Assembly: GCA_021442155.1 (NCBI GenBank)
Contig: CM038221.1
Coordinates: forward strand, 42,169,648 to 42,233,647
Reading direction: 5' to 3'
DNA: 64,000 nucleotides
Origin: Cymbidium sinense
Taxonomy: Eukaryota; Streptophyta; Magnoliopsida; Asparagales; Orchidaceae
The notes beneath the pieces are model-generated. The model saw only the letters and a list, made by a program, of their open reading frames with translations. It did no database searches and had not been told where the DNA came from. Made by a program: the position numbers and the translations under genes. Positions 34,411-47,930 of this stretch are shown piece after piece. How positions within the stretch are numbered: the first letter of the stretch is position 1; every line of letters starts with the position of its first letter.

Positions 34411-36765
34411 GAAAATATTTGTATCTCTACAAACTTTACAAATCGGGTATCTTAATATTTTTAATTTTTTATTATTTCATAGTAATAGAGTTTTTAATAA
34501 GATATTTAAAGTTATTATACTTTATAAATTATTAATAAAATTATTTCATAATTTATTTAAAAACTATAATAAATAATAATTAATATAAAGTAATATTCTA
34601 CTTCATTAATTAATAATTTATTAAATTTGTTATATATAATATTATTAATTATTACTTTAGATTTTTTTCACACTTTTGTGCACCTCTATTAGCTAAATCT
34701 CTTAAATTTGTCTAACCCCAAATTTAATAAATTAGGAATTTAAGGTTCAAATGAAGGTAAAATAGGATTTCAAAACTTCTAGGATTTATTTTGATTATGT
34801 CTCCATATAGTAGGATTTATGTATAGTCATACAAAAATCCTACTTAAATCTCACTACCAAATAAGTCTTCAATTTCTTCTTCTTCTTCTTCTTCTTCTTC
34901 TCTTCTTCTTACATGCCTTCTCTAGAAACAAGTTAGCCGAAGAGGGTCAAGGGTCTTGATCAACATGAAGTAATATGGCAAATTCTAAACTTAAATAATA
35001 GAGTATTCTTGCACCCAAGAAAGTTATATAAAAAATTTTAAAGTAGCTTTTTATTTTATTTAAGGGCATATATATACATTTGAAAAAGCTCATGATTAAC
35101 TCATCTAATTGAAGTTAGTTGAATTAATTCTTTTAACAAAATTCTTTGGGGAATGGCTTAACTCTAAATTATATCTGATTTCAATAAATATTGCATGTAA
35201 TCGAATAATGATATTTTAATGTAATCTATATTATTATTGGAATTGTAAAAAATTCTTATGTGGTTAAGCATAATCTTTAGCAAAGAATATAAATTTTGAG
35301 GTTATTGAAGGAATTAAACTGATTGATATGTTTATACAAAATAATTATATCATGGATCAATGGAGATTAAGAAGTGAAAATATTGTTAAAAGATATGTCT
35401 CATCACAACAAATTTAATGATCCAAAATTGATCTTAATTGCCTAACTTTGATGCTTAAAGGATCTCAAATCAATTGACTAGTTTAAGTTACATTAGTCCA
35501 GCTTATGCCATGCTAGCCAACCCAATCATAATAGTTATCCTCTTTGTGTCAGCCTTTAATCACATAAAAGAGAAGACAAGCAGTGGAGCCTTGTTATTTA
35601 AGTCTTGTTGTAATATGATTTAATACACTTCTAAAATTTTTTGGAAAGCAAATTAACTCCATAAAAGTGGCCAAACATGTCATCCAACGTAATGATGAGA
35701 TATATGTATTTGATTATGATATTATTGATGCCTTTACTATCTACATACATTTTTCATTGTCCATCTTTTTCAGGGGTGAGTAAGACAAAGCAACACAAGA
35801 ACTTCCAACTTTAGTGTGGGAGTTATTTTCTTTTTATGTCATTCACTTATTTGTTTTAGCTAATCATATTTGATTGATTTCATCCCATAATGTGAAAGGT
35901 TTATAAATTGTGAACTATATATGTGATCTATAAAATATTCAATGTCTTTAGTAATGGTCATTCAAAGGTTGAGTCCCATATTATACATTAAAGATCGTAC
36001 TATGTATATGCCCCTCAATATGTTTAGGTTCAAAATTTTTAACATGAAGTGCACCATATTTTTTTATTTAGAAATTTAATCCCAATTTTATAATCATGAA
36101 TATTAAGCTTTTTTAGTTTAGCTGTAGAGATTGGGTTAGACTCTTGTATTAGAGATTAACGTTAATAAGTTGGAATTTACTACACTTGTTTGTTGGCTAG
36201 AGTAGGTGGTGGGCTAGTGTTGTGGCCTTAACATTGGTTTTATATAGAAAAACATATCAAATTTGTTTGTTGTGTATGGGTGCATATGCCTTCTCTCTCA
36301 TATAATAAATAATATTCAAATATAATCAAAGTTAGGCAATTAAGATCAATATGCATGAGATACGATTTCAAAGATAAGAACCAAGATGCATGGGACCAAT
36401 GATGTTTATGAAGATAATTCAAAAGATAATCAAGACCTAATATATTGTGTAAGGTGATCCTAGGTTGTGTGTTCCCATCGAATTGATTCACCAGAGTAGG
36501 GTGATTAACCTGTGTGCACAGATATCAATATTGATGGAATCAATTGATATAATTAACTACATAAGGTGAATAAAGTTTAAATTAAATAAATTCAACCAAG
36601 AGATATATAGATGGTGAATGCACTAATGACTACACTATAGTGTCTAAAGATGTGTAAGCATGCCCAATGGCATTTCCCATACATGTGTTTTACTATTTTT
36701 GTTATGAGTAATCCTTGATATCTCAACTTGAAACTTCAACTGCTATGAACAATGCCAAAAGGATG
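34411..36765. other. Upstream intergenic region
   Basis: Very AT-rich from 34420 to 34680. A TTC microsatellite lies at about 34874-34910. No coding similarity or defined mobile element was seen to 36765. Confidence 0.5.
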
Positions 36766-37045
36766 CAACAACAACAACATATGTGTGGTCGGCTGCATGA
36801 ATCATTTTTCTCTATTGTGTCCTATTAAGTGTCAAATTCTCATTTAATTCTAATAAACTATGGTCGTTTTTTATACATCCTAACCAAGTCTTTTTAGGCC
36901 TACCTCTACCTTTCTTAACATAAGGCAAATCTAATACATCTACTCTCCTAACTAGATTATCGGACGACCGATGCTTTATGTGGCCAAAACCTTCTAAAGT
37001 GACTCACTTTAATCTTATATGTCATTGAGCTACTCTAACCTTCCA
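36766..37045 (-). mobile_element. 5'-truncated RTE LINE tail
   Basis: Starts with AACAACAACAACA (the complement of the TTG tail), then GTGGTCGGCTGCATGAATCA. It is colinear with 29761-30020, including TTTTTAGG(T/C)CTACCTCTACC. About 280 bp remain. Confidence 0.8.
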
Positions 37046-40000
37046 AAATAGAATGAAATTAGATTTAAGGATTAGTTCTAAAGTTATTGACATTCTTATG
37101 GTTATTATTTTAAAGGTAATGTTCAACTACGAGATCCATTAAGGGTGTGGACCTCATAATTGTTAATTTTCAAGATTAATGATGACATTTTTTATCAATG
37201 GATTACCATTCTATTATCTAAAATCTAAATTATTTTCAATTATAAAAATAATTAATTTTAAAATTTTAAATCATTAATTATTTTCTTCATAAATTCACTT
37301 AACCTCATTAGTCTCACTAAAATACATAATAATTCTCATAATACTCCTTAATCACACTAGAACAATATAAAAAAATTATGAATTTTTAATAACATTTATT
37401 AATTATATTAAAGGCTAATTTACTAAATCTTCTATGAAAATTAGCTTGATGCCTTTAAACTTGTCTGGAAATCCGAGAATTTTTTAGGTTGTAAATTAGT
37501 GTTCTAAACAATACCCTAAATTTTCATATTTTTAAAATTATATTTTGATTATCAATAATTTTAAATGTGTCTTATCTTCTCTAAATATTCATAACTCTTA
37601 CAACACAATCAATTAATTCTTAAAATTTTATAAGAATTTGAATTTTTTTAAGTTGTTTAGTAAGTTAACAATAAAATAGAGAGTAAATTAATTTTAAAAG
37701 AATAAATAATTATGATAATTGGGTTTTTAGCATTTTTTTTTTTTACCTAAATTCTTTATGCATTAACACGCCTATGTTAAAAAATTTAAATTGTTTGGCT
37801 CAGTAGACTGTTCAAATAAAATTAAAAATAACTAAAATACACAAATCATACTAGATCATGATCCAACTCAAAGAGCCATTGGATTCTTTGTAAAATAGAT
37901 CCAATGGCGTAGAGGTCATCTTTAACCTCTCATCGGGCTGCACTTGGGTTTTGAGCTAGGTTCAAGTCGATGTGACCTAAGACTAATATAAGGTAAAATC
38001 TTCCTTTTGAAGCCATTTCAAGCCAATTAGCTCACTATAAAGCATCAGGGAGGTCTAAGGACTAGAATGGATAACTTATCAAGCCATGTCATAGCCTGGA
38101 GAAGTCGGAGACCAAAGTTGAGATCATGGGAGGAAAGCTTGATTGAATTTACCTTAGGGAACCAAAGGCTAGCCAAAATTCAATTCAAACAGCTTTCACA
38201 AGCTCAAGCTGAACCAAAACCTTTTGAGAATTAGGCTAAGGTGTGGTGACACTGATCAAGCTCAATTTCATTGGTAGCAGTGGGAACTACTAGGATGGGT
38301 TAGGGCTTGAGCTAATAGAGTTTTTGAATAATTTTTTTTAATTTAGGGGATGTTCTTTTTATAGAATGTCACTGACATAACCTTAAACATGTGTAATAAT
38401 GATTAAGTTCAAATTATAGCCTTATCAAAGTTATGTGTCATTCAAGTGTCATCTAGGAAAATTGGGAGCAACTGAAGGAGTGCCATGGGAAGTTTGGATG
38501 ACCATAAATGATTGGTCCAACCACCATGGGAAGAAATTGCTCATTGGGTAGCTTAGGCCACATCAACTCCTCTAAAAAGCCAACTATGCTAAAAATATAT
38601 TATCTCTAGAAGATAATAATGATTGATTAAGCAAATTATGCAAATAATAGAAAATCATGTGGAATGGGTAATGTGCCAATTTAACTCATTATGACTAGAT
38701 TCCATTAATAGATTGCTTTGACCAATTAAGATTAGTCAATCATGTTGGATTGAACTAGGAAAATGTTCATAAGGTTGCTACTAATTCCATTACCAAAAGG
38801 TTTGAATGATTTTCTCATGTAATGGGATTAATTAATAATGAAGGATGGTGGGCTAATTTGGTTCCAAGTCAAACACATTGACCTATTTAATTAAATTGGC
38901 CCACTTAAAGTGGTAAAACCAAGTTGGGTCTAACTAGATAATTGTTCATAAAACTTTGAACTATAATGAATTCTAAGTGTTCAATTAGTTGCAATGATTA
39001 AGTTGATCTAATTATCACCAAACTAAGTGTGACCATTATTGGGCTAAAATACTCCCATTGGTCCTTTGAATTTGGGCCAATAGGTAGTTGGGCCATGTAA
39101 AGATTGAACTATATTTGAGACATTAAGAGGATTTTCATATTCAATTGAGTCAATTAATTTAATGATTAAAGTCACTTTAGTCAAATTGGCCAAATTGGAT
39201 CTATTTAGGCTAATTTGGGTTAACTAGTTTGACTTGAGTGCAATTGGCCCAATTGATGGACCCAATGCCATGCTTTTCATTAATTGGATAATTTTGAGTG
39301 GTTAATGAGAAGTCTAGGTAATTTGGGTGCAATCTAAGCTTGAGGTTGACTTAATTTGATTAAATTTGACTTTTTTGGTCTTTGGTCAACCAGGCACATG
39401 TCTAGAGGTTCAACTAGTTATTTGATTCATAAATATGTATTATAAGACATGCATATTATTTTTAATGAGATTCATATTGGTTCAAATGACTCACATAAGT
39501 ACTTGATTTTTTAGGTAGAATTTACCTCTAGTTGAAAATTATTGGACAGTCTATAAATTCTTAAGATATTTGACTCAAAGCCTATCATATGATTAATGTT
39601 GCATTCCCTTTCTAATGTGATCTCATCAAACAATAAGAAAGTTAATGTTATCTTGTTCTCATAATTAAAATTTCACACAAGCAACATACTATACTTCACT
39701 TAGAATTAAAAAAAATTCTTTGAATATGCCAATAAGCTCTACACATTTTAAATTATTATAAATGACTTCTAACTTTTTAGATAAAAATTCTTCTTTCACT
39801 CGTGTGTATGATACATAATGATTATATTTTTTACTTGAATATTAACACGTTAAATTTAAGCATTTGTACTTTTATGTAAGCATATTTACTTGTCTTCTTA
39901 TATGATGTAGATACACCTTGTGTCAAATCTTATTAGTCATATCACATTTTAGAAATATTTTGATTCAAGCATATGTAAAGATACTTTTATTTTAGATCAA

Positions 40001-40540
40001 TTTAAATCAAATTTATTAATTTTACCTCTCATTCACTCTCTTCTTTATTTCCCTTAGTAGGTCCTGTTTGATTTGGTTTTACTTTTGCAAGAGTTTATTT
40101 AAAAATTGATTTTAAAAAGGTTGTTTTAAAAATTCATATAAAAATTACTGCTTAAAATAAGAGTAAAATAAAGTTAAAAAAATACTTTAAATAAATTATA
40201 ATCAAATAAATTTTAAATTACAATAATTTAAAAGTTAACCTAGCATTATAAGAGGTCTTTGTCATTCATTTCTATAAAGTAGACCTTAATTTGTTATTGT
40301 ATTTAGAATTTTTTTTAAAATGACATAATTCAAAATTTATTTAATGGTAACAACGCACAAAATTTTTTTGAGAAATGACATTAGCGATAGCCTAAGTCAC
40401 AACAATATGCATACGTGGTATATTATCAATGATCATAATATTGTAATATATTAATTGTGATGCTTCAGCATCTATAATGGGTTTTTTTATTTTTTAATTG
40501 CGATGAGATGTTGAACACTTCCTCTTTATGATCTCCTTAC
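37046..40540. other. Intergenic region with a decayed repeat
   Basis: No coding similarity was seen. From about 37900 to 39420 the plus strand is full of TTGGGTC, GGCCAATT and TTGGTCAA words, like 59300-60280, so the two are probably old copies of one repeat family in the same orientation. 39420-40540 is AT-rich and unassigned. Confidence 0.4.
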
Positions 40541-41440
40541 ATGACGATTTTGAGAACTATGTTGTCAAATTCGACCATTCAAAATCTATCAGGGGAGGCA
40601 TGCATACCTCCTCCTCTCTCGCTTGAAGAGGCAATGACTAGCCTCATGGATTCTCTCTATGGCAACCCTAACACTCTAGGGATGTCCTCAAATCATGTAG
40701 TAAGACTTGCATCATGGGCTCTAGATTCTGCGTAAAAGATAGGAGGTACATGGGGCTTCTGTCACAGCTGTCTTAACTATGGTGTGGTGGTGATTCAACA
40801 ATCCTATGATAGTCCTTCTCTCCTTCTGGAATCCATAGGGGGTGGAACCTACTGCAACTCAGAAGTGGAGAGGTCTCATGAGGTGAACCCTCCTCAACCA
40901 CATGAGAGGCATCATTAATCTGCCTCCCCTCGTGCTCATAATGCTGCTTGATCTTGCTGTTCTTATTACAACGCTATGTCTTAATGAGTGGGACGAAGTA
41001 TAAGCTAGTACCAACCTCGAATGTGGAAGAGAATATCGCATATGCTAAGATAGCATTCCCAAAGTAGGACAACAGGTGGTGCTAGCCTCATTTGGAATAT
41101 GGTGGGAAAATAGGGAAGCTGATGCTAAAGGAGGACCTTGATTGGGGCTTGGGAACCACAATGACCATCTTCTTCAGTGAGGGAGACTCATAATCCAACT
41201 AGAGATCAAACTGGAGAAGTGGCTTCCAATCTTCTCTGGGATAGTGGTGGTTGTCATCCATGTGACTTTAATAGCCTCAAAGCCACACCGATCACATGCA
41301 TAGTGGTAAGGTGAGTATGAGATCAAGGCTAGATCCACACCAGATGGGAATGAGAAGATCATCTTGCTGACATAAATGATGGAAGACTGATTGTAGAAGG
41401 GATAAAGAAATTGATATCTATGCATTTGTTGAAACAAAAT
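40541..41440 (-). mobile_element. Fragment of a second copy of gypsy element B (gag-proximal part)
   Basis: About 40740-41200 is colinear with about 50870-51150. For example GGTGAACCCTCCTC is shared, followed by a GCTCATAATG(C/T)-like stretch and a CTTGCTGTTCTTATTA/CTGGCTCTTGTTAGCA pair. At 41440 it runs into the same sequence that follows the main copy at 51460. The rest of this second copy is absent to the left. Confidence 0.55.
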
Positions 41441-41972
41441 TGAATTAGACCCTTGCCTTGAACTGTTGATCTGAATTATTGACTCTTGATTTGATTTTCA
41501 GAATTTGAACCCACACCTAAAAACTTTAGGTATGCTAAGTGGGGTTCATTATATTGGAGAGATTTAGGAATTTGAGGAGAGACTTTGCCAAAAGATTTTG
41601 ATTTTGATTTGGAACCCTCATTCAAAAAATTTAGGTATATTGAGTGGGGTTCAAATGTTTTAAAGAAAGCTTGTAGACTTACAACTTTCCGAACAAGAGA
41701 TCACTAGGGGTGATCAGTTGATAGCACAACAAATCGAACCCGACCTAAGACTGTCTATCGGTGTGCAACAGTCTTGCTAGAAAGAATGCATGATAGACTT
41801 ATATCTTCCAAAGTAAAGACGATCGTCGGGGTGACTCGTTGGTGGCACAACAAGTCAACCTAAGCGACCTGTGACTTATCTCAACTCAAAATTAGTCAGA
41901 TGATTCATATAAAAGTTTTGCTCCTAAAGATGGGATGGTATTGAAAAGTACGGGGTTTTGCTCCTAATCCAA

Positions 41973-42046
<74 letters not shown>

Positions 42047-43000
42047 TATATATTTGTGAACCTTATTGGTGTGCAGGGACCAGAGAAGGAGCTTATCGCC
42101 TAGTCTATCTCAGACTTTTTGGATCAATGGAGAATGCATATCCGCGAGATAAATTCTCCAACCATAGGGGTGGCTATTAGGAAAGGACTGTCCAATCCAA
42201 GAGTAACGGGGTGTATAAATGGGGTCGCTAAGGATCATAAATAGAGTGCCCATAAGGAGGTCTTTAGGGGTTTTATCCCCCATAAAGAAAGCCTATAGGT
42301 ATTTGTGGCTCAGGAGCTTGTAGACTTACATCGCCATGAGTGGTGTATCCAGGGTGGTCATCATCGCATGATAACCAACCAACTTAAGGTGTCGTGCGTG
42401 ATCTAGAGAAGTGTAGACTTACATCTCCAAATGGATGATTGCAGATATGTCCATTGCAGATCTTATTCGACCTAGGGTGACTAGTGGGGGTCCCATGTAG
42501 GCAGAAGAAGTAGTAGAGAAACGGGACTTATCCTAGCTTCAAATATACTCGACCCAATCAATGCACGATGGCTAGTTCAAGAAGAAAATGTGTAGGATTA
42601 CATCCTCTTAAACAAAGTCATCATAAGGTAGCTTATCGGATGCACAATAAGGCCTACCAAACTAACAATCGTCATGTGGTCAAAGAAAGCATGTGACTTA
42701 CATCCCAGTAGAACCATTGGGGTGACACCTAAAGCATGTCACCTAGATCATAATGAAGGTGCCTGGGGAGTTATCCCACATCAAAATAGCATGAGAGAAA
42801 AAAATATGTGTTTGTTTTATATGTGGTTGTGTGTAGTTTGACTTGGTGTTTTGTTGTTAAAGGATAGGATGCCGCTTGGGTTCCTTATACTTACCCTAAA
42901 CACGACATGGCAGATTCGCAAGTGAAGATATTCATAACCAATATGAAGAGATGGAGTTTGAGATGAAAGAGATTTTATTGATAATTATTTTCAAACAATA
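41441..43000 (-). repeat. LTR or 3' untranslated block between two copies of element B
   Basis: 41441-41700 matches 51470-51720 (GTTGAAA-ACA, GAATTTGAACCCACAC, GGTGGGG). It includes two inverted-repeat units like the array at 51.5 kb. From 41660 to 42760 a loosely repeated module GTAGACTTACATC recurs at least five times with variable spacing. The same motif occurs near 54320 and 61977. LTR borders could not be fixed. Confidence 0.5.
41975..42042. repeat. (AT)n microsatellite
   Basis: About 68 bp of uninterrupted AT repeat within the 3' region of element B. Confidence 0.95.
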
Positions 43001-44139
43001 TTCATGGATAGTATTTCTTTAGGTAGAGCTTGTTGATTGGAAGCATTGGGAGCTCTCCTTACAATTTATAAGCTGATAAGATCCTCCTTGGTAGGCTTTT
43101 TCTATGGCGAAAGGGCCTTCCCAAGTGGGTTCAAAAATACCTCCCATCTTTCGATGGGCAATAATTGGTCTTCTTAGAACTAAAACAAGCTCTCCTACTT
43201 GAGGACGAACCAACTTATTTTGAGCTTGAATCATTTTGGCTTTATACAACTCGAGGTTCTAGCATGCACGAAGGCGTCTCTCTTCCAAACCTTCGAGCTC
43301 TTCTAACTGCAACTTGGCATTCTGCTCCATTGTGATTTTACTACCCACAACTATCCTTAATGATGAAAGTTGGACTTGTGGTAGAAGCTTGAATACACTA
43401 AAAGAATGTGGTAGATTGAGTTGGAGTCATGTATGTGGTGTGGTAAGCCCATAAGGCTTCAACTAACTGCTCATGCCATTATCGCTTATTGTCGTCGAGT
43501 GTCTTCTTTAATATATGAATGAGAGTTTTATTGAAGGCTTTTGCTAAGCCATTTTCCTGGTAATAGATGACATAATATATCCAATCTATGTTGTGTCTCC
43601 AGGAAAAGATATTGATTTTAGTGCTCTTGAATGCAGTATCATTATTGGATATAATTCGTCGAGGCACCCCGAACCTATATATGATATGTTTCTTGAAATA
43701 TTGCACATGTTGGCGTGACCTCTCGAGTTGGATTGCTTCCACTTAAAAGTAGTGGTGGTAGCTAGAATGTGACCTTAGAAGAAGGAGGATCAATCGGGCT
43801 CACTATGTCGGTACCCCAACACTCAATTAACCATGAGGCCAATGTTGGATGTAGAATATTGGGTGGTTGCTGTAAGACCACACCGTGTACTTGACATTGG
43901 TGACATCTCCTAGCTACATCCATGCAGTATATGATCATCGAAGGCCAGTAGTATCCCAGTCTCTTGATCTTGGCTTTCATCTTCAGTTCAGATTGATGTA
44001 CTCCGCACAAACCTGAGTATACCTCGGTCATGATCTTATGGGCTTCATGATTTTCCTGACAATGTAACCACATATGATCAAAGGATCGCCCATATAAGGT
44101 GTCATCTATGAGAGCATATGAGAGAGCTCTCTGCTTCAC
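43000..44139 (-). pseudogene. Integrase of gypsy element B, degenerate
   Basis: The zinc domain and core start lie at 43762-44139: SGLCGVHQSELKMKAKIKRL, GYYWPSMI, RRCHQCQVHG, PPNILHPTLASW and GTDIVSPI. The core continues at 43479-43742 (KKHIIYRFGVPRRIIS). The C-terminal GPY-like part is at 43019-43249 (GELVLVLRR, FEPTWEGPFAI). It ends near LKKYYP at about 43000. Two catalytic acids appear lost: SNND replaces the usual SDNG, and NGLAKAF has Lys for the catalytic Glu. The first zinc-ligand His is Tyr (EVYSGLCGVH). It is therefore inactive even apart from frame breaks. Confidence 0.85.
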
Positions 44140-44329
44140 CTGATGTGCTAATGACTTCTTTTGAGGTAGTTTGCTTGTATTTAGATAATCTATGAATGGT
44201 TGCCTCTAATCTGACTCGTCATCCTTTTTTGGCAATGGTAACCTCCCCTTCAAGAGAGAGTCCCTTGATGAGTTCAGCGTCAAGAAGGGATAAGACTTAT
44301 CTGTCTTGGACCCTTATTGATATGGACTC

Positions 44330-44765
44330 ATCTTCTAGACATGCCCGCACTTTGGCAAGCTTGGCTAATGCATCCGTGATGGTGTTTTCTCCTCGAGGAA
44401 TCTTGTAGATGGTAACCTTTGGATTTGAGCCAACAAGTCCATGGTATACTTGTGGTATTAATGAAGCTTAGGCTTTAGAACTTTGTAAGACCCATTGATT
44501 TGGTTGATAACTAATTAAGAATCCTCGAAGATATTTATGCTCTTGACGCATAGCATAATGGCTAACTCCAGGTCGGTGATCAAAGCCTCATAGTAAGCTT
44601 CATTGTTGGTGCATGGATTGAACAGATGATATGAGAATCTCATCACATCGTAGTCTAGAGTTAGAAGAACTATTCCTACCCCTGTCATTCCTGGAAGAGT
44701 ATATCATTGTTCTTCTTCTTTTTGAAAGGAAGCCTCACCATCAAAATACATCTCCCAACGGTGAA
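44330..44765 (-). pseudogene. RNase H of element B, degenerate
   Basis: The minus strand shows VYFDGEAS (first Asp), CTNNEAYYEALI (Glu), NIFEDS (Asp) with LVINQINGSYK after a stop, and a last ALAKLAK-type block. These are the catalytic landmarks of the Tat-type RNase H in order. Stops interrupt the sequence. Integrase follows directly downstream. Confidence 0.7.
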
Positions 44766-45156
44766 TGCTGGTGTCCCCTAAGTTCATGATTTGTTCATCG
44801 GGAGGTCATCACTAAGCTAGGGAAGTGATTGCAATGCTAAGAAATTTAGTGCTTGTCCTTTCACCCTCAGGGTATAAAATGATGTCAAACGTGATAAAAT
44901 CATGGACCAACATGCCATTGGATAACATACCATGTCATGAGATATTACAGTGGGTAATCCAGATCGATTCACCTTAGAAAGCATATATAATCTAGCTTTT
45001 GGGATGCAAAGATTAAAGCTATGAAATACTTTTCAATAGATGGGTAGTTTGCCTCAGTAGGGATTAGACGATGACTGAGATAGTATAGTGCATTCTCCTT
45101 CCCTTTATTATTGGTTTGGGCCAACAAAGTGCCAAGAGTCATCTAATGGTTATGTA

Positions 45157-46060
45157 TCAATTGCTTGCGGGATAGAGTACTAGATTGGCATCATAGATTG
45201 TGCTTGATGTCTTCAAAAGCATGCTGACACTTATCATCCACTTGAACTTGGCATCCTTTTTGACAAGTGTTGAGGATGGCTGACATCTCCCTGATAGGTT
45301 GGAAATGAAGTATCTTAGATATGCTAGCCAACCTTGAAATGATTTGAGTTCAGTTAAACTTTTAGGGGGTGGCATCTCTAAGATAACCTTGATCTTCCTC
45401 TGATTAATTTCTATTCCAGCGTGCATAACAAAACCCAAAGAATTTCAAGCTACTCAATGCACATTTAGGGATTCATTTTAAGGTTAAATCTTTAACCATT
45501 CAAAAACTACTCAAGTCAAAGAGATGGTCTTCTTTTTTACTTTGACTACAAGATCATCAATGTAATACTCAACCTTATGATGAATGAGTTCATTGAAGAT
45601 CTGAGTCATGGCCCACTGTATGTAGATATTTTAAGTAAAAGCATGACCTTATAATAATAGATTCGATTGGGGTTCAAAAAATAGTATTTTTCTCATCCTC
45701 AGAGGCCATCTTAATTTAGTTGTAGCTATATGACCTATCCATGAAAGAGAATATTGCATGAGATGAGGTAATGTCCACCATCAGTCTGGAATTGGTAGTG
45801 GAAATTCATCTTTAGGGCATGCCTTATTTAGATCCCTAAAATTGACATATATGCAAATTTGGCCATTACTTTTCTTAACGAATGACACTAAACTGATATT
45901 TTTCTTCTTGATAAAACCAACATCGATTTCTTAATTTTAGAAATGATACTTAATTTCTAATCGCATGCAGGAGCTTGCTGGAGGTAGCATATTAATTGCT
46001 AGTTTATGGACTATGTCCAAGATAAATTGAATATTTCTTCATAACTATGCAAAGTAGTCC
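45157..46060 (-). pseudogene. Reverse transcriptase of element B, degenerate
   Basis: Block FRDLNKACPKDEFPLPI-like is at about 45790-45850. The catalytic YIDD is encoded at 45553-45564 (VEYYIDDLVVK). The RT tail at 45157-45438 reads MGFVMHAGIEINQRKIKVIL, then PPPKSLTELKSFQGWLAYLR and FISNLSGRC. All match plant gypsy RT. Several frames are needed to read through. Confidence 0.8.
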
Positions 46061-47100
46061 TTAAACTCGTTAATAGCTTAACTAAGTCATTTCTTCTTCA
46101 TTCAATAAATGTATATCGCATGGGTTTCTTTTATTTCTAAGTTGATTTCTTTGAGTTCATCGATGGTTGATTTCGATTCTTCAAACTCGGGTGCATCTTG
46201 ACTTCAAACTCATTTGGATTATTTGAAGTTTCTAAACACACCTCCTCATATGAGTTAGCGTGATTTGAAAAGAAACTATTAGACTCCAAATGATTTATGA
46301 TGACTAGGCAATGGTTGTCATCATCGGCTGGACCCGCTATGTCGAATCCTAGTACTGATCTTGATTAAGGATGTCTGTTTTGGTTCCCATAACCTTTCAA
46401 AGTAATCCAACATGTGTTTGGACCAAGTATGTGGGATTAATCCCTTCTTTGCTAAATTAAGAGCACAAGGTGAATACTAATCAAAAGGCAATTATATTAG
46501 ATCTTTATATGAATCATCCTCAAGTTCTACATCGGCTTCCTGACTTGAGGATGATACTCCCAACAAAAACCTCTTTGGCTTGACATCTGCAGATGACCTG
46601 AGGGCCTCCTTAACTATCAAACCCTCAACTTTCTAAGGGTTAGAGCTAAGGTTCCCAACTACTGCCTGACTGTTCTAACTAATGTTGATTCAGATACATC
46701 CATGTTTTGTTTAGAGGCATGTTCTTCATCACTATCTAGCACGAATGTCTCATCCAAAGGGACCCGTTGAGAGGGGTTGATTGACATACTAACCGCATGA
46801 GACTCATCCTCTGAACTAGATTTTAAGTCTATGGATATGGGTACTCCATGAGCTGGAACATGTCCTACTGCTACCAAAGAAGAGGTCTTCCACTGAACTA
46901 CCTCGGATCTCCTCTTCTACTGGGGGGTCAATTCATCCTACCCATGCGTTCATATGGAGGAACGGACTGTGGGTGGAATCTTACTTCTAGCTCTACTTCT
47001 TCTCAGTGTCTGATTCTCGTTCACTTGCATTTTCATTTTCATTTTCTTTTGCATTTTCTTTTTCAATTTTCTTTTCTTCTTCTTTTTCTTTTTCTTTTTT
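46061..47100 (-). other. Variable linker of element B with Lys-rich tract
   Basis: Between protease and RT. The minus strand at 46950-47171 encodes a Lys-rich low-complexity run, from a CTTTTT-type tract on the plus strand at 47025-47105. 46659-46877 is open (72 codons) without a motif. Such linkers are variable in this family. Confidence 0.45.
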
Positions 47101-47930
47101 TTTTGAACATTGATGAAGTTTGTGGGAATAGGCTTGCTGATTTTGAGGAAGATAGTGAGTCGCATCCTCATATATCTTGACCTCTCTAAATGAAAATAGC
47201 TTCAAGTCTTCTTTGACACAATACTCGATTCCACCTCTTAGGAATTTGATGCACTGATGTAACGAGGATGGAACTGTGTTATTTTCATGTATCTAAGGCC
47301 TACTGAGCAAAGCAATACAAGAAATATCCGAATCGATTATGTAGAACTTGGCTTCTGTCTTTGAGTCATCTATCTATAATGGCAAAACTATGGAGCCTAA
47401 AGCCCTCTCTCCTTGCTCATTGAATCCTCAACATCATCCATCTCCTGAAGTTTGAGATGTCAATCCTCGTAAAAGGGTCTAGACTCATAATATGTTCACC
47501 ATGCACCTAGATCAACTAACACTGGAGAGTCCAATCCCATATCCACCGTGAATGTAGAGGGATGCGGATTATCCCAAAAGAAGGTCTTCATCGGTGAATG
47601 TAACTCCACGGGCTTCTCTTGAATAACATGCCTCCTCTCCAATAGCGATTAGCTGAGGTAAGCATATTTCAGGATCGAGAAGGGCTTTGATCAATAACTC
47701 CCTCATCTATTTGGATAAGACAATGACATCATATATGCTTAGCTTAGCTGGCAGCTTTCTCAAGTGAGCGAGGATATTATAATCAACTCTGAGCTTATCC
47801 TTCATAAGCATATCCATAAGCAGAGCATCATGTGGAGGGGCTACTTGATCGTTAGAACCAATGACTTGCTTACCCTTATCCTGAGGTGCTACTAGGATGA
47901 ACTTGCCATGGAGGTTGACTAACTTCATGA
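47100..47930 (-). pseudogene. Protease region of element B, degenerate
   Basis: The upstream block at 47707-47928 reads YNILAHLRKLPAKLSIYDVI, a conserved stretch before the protease in plant Tat-type elements. Downstream the minus strand gives TFTDEDLLLG, then IDDSKTEAKFYIIDSD, IHENNTVPSSLHQCIKF and LKLFSFREVKIYEDA. The active-site Asp-Ser/Thr-Gly region near 47500 is badly decayed. Confidence 0.65.
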
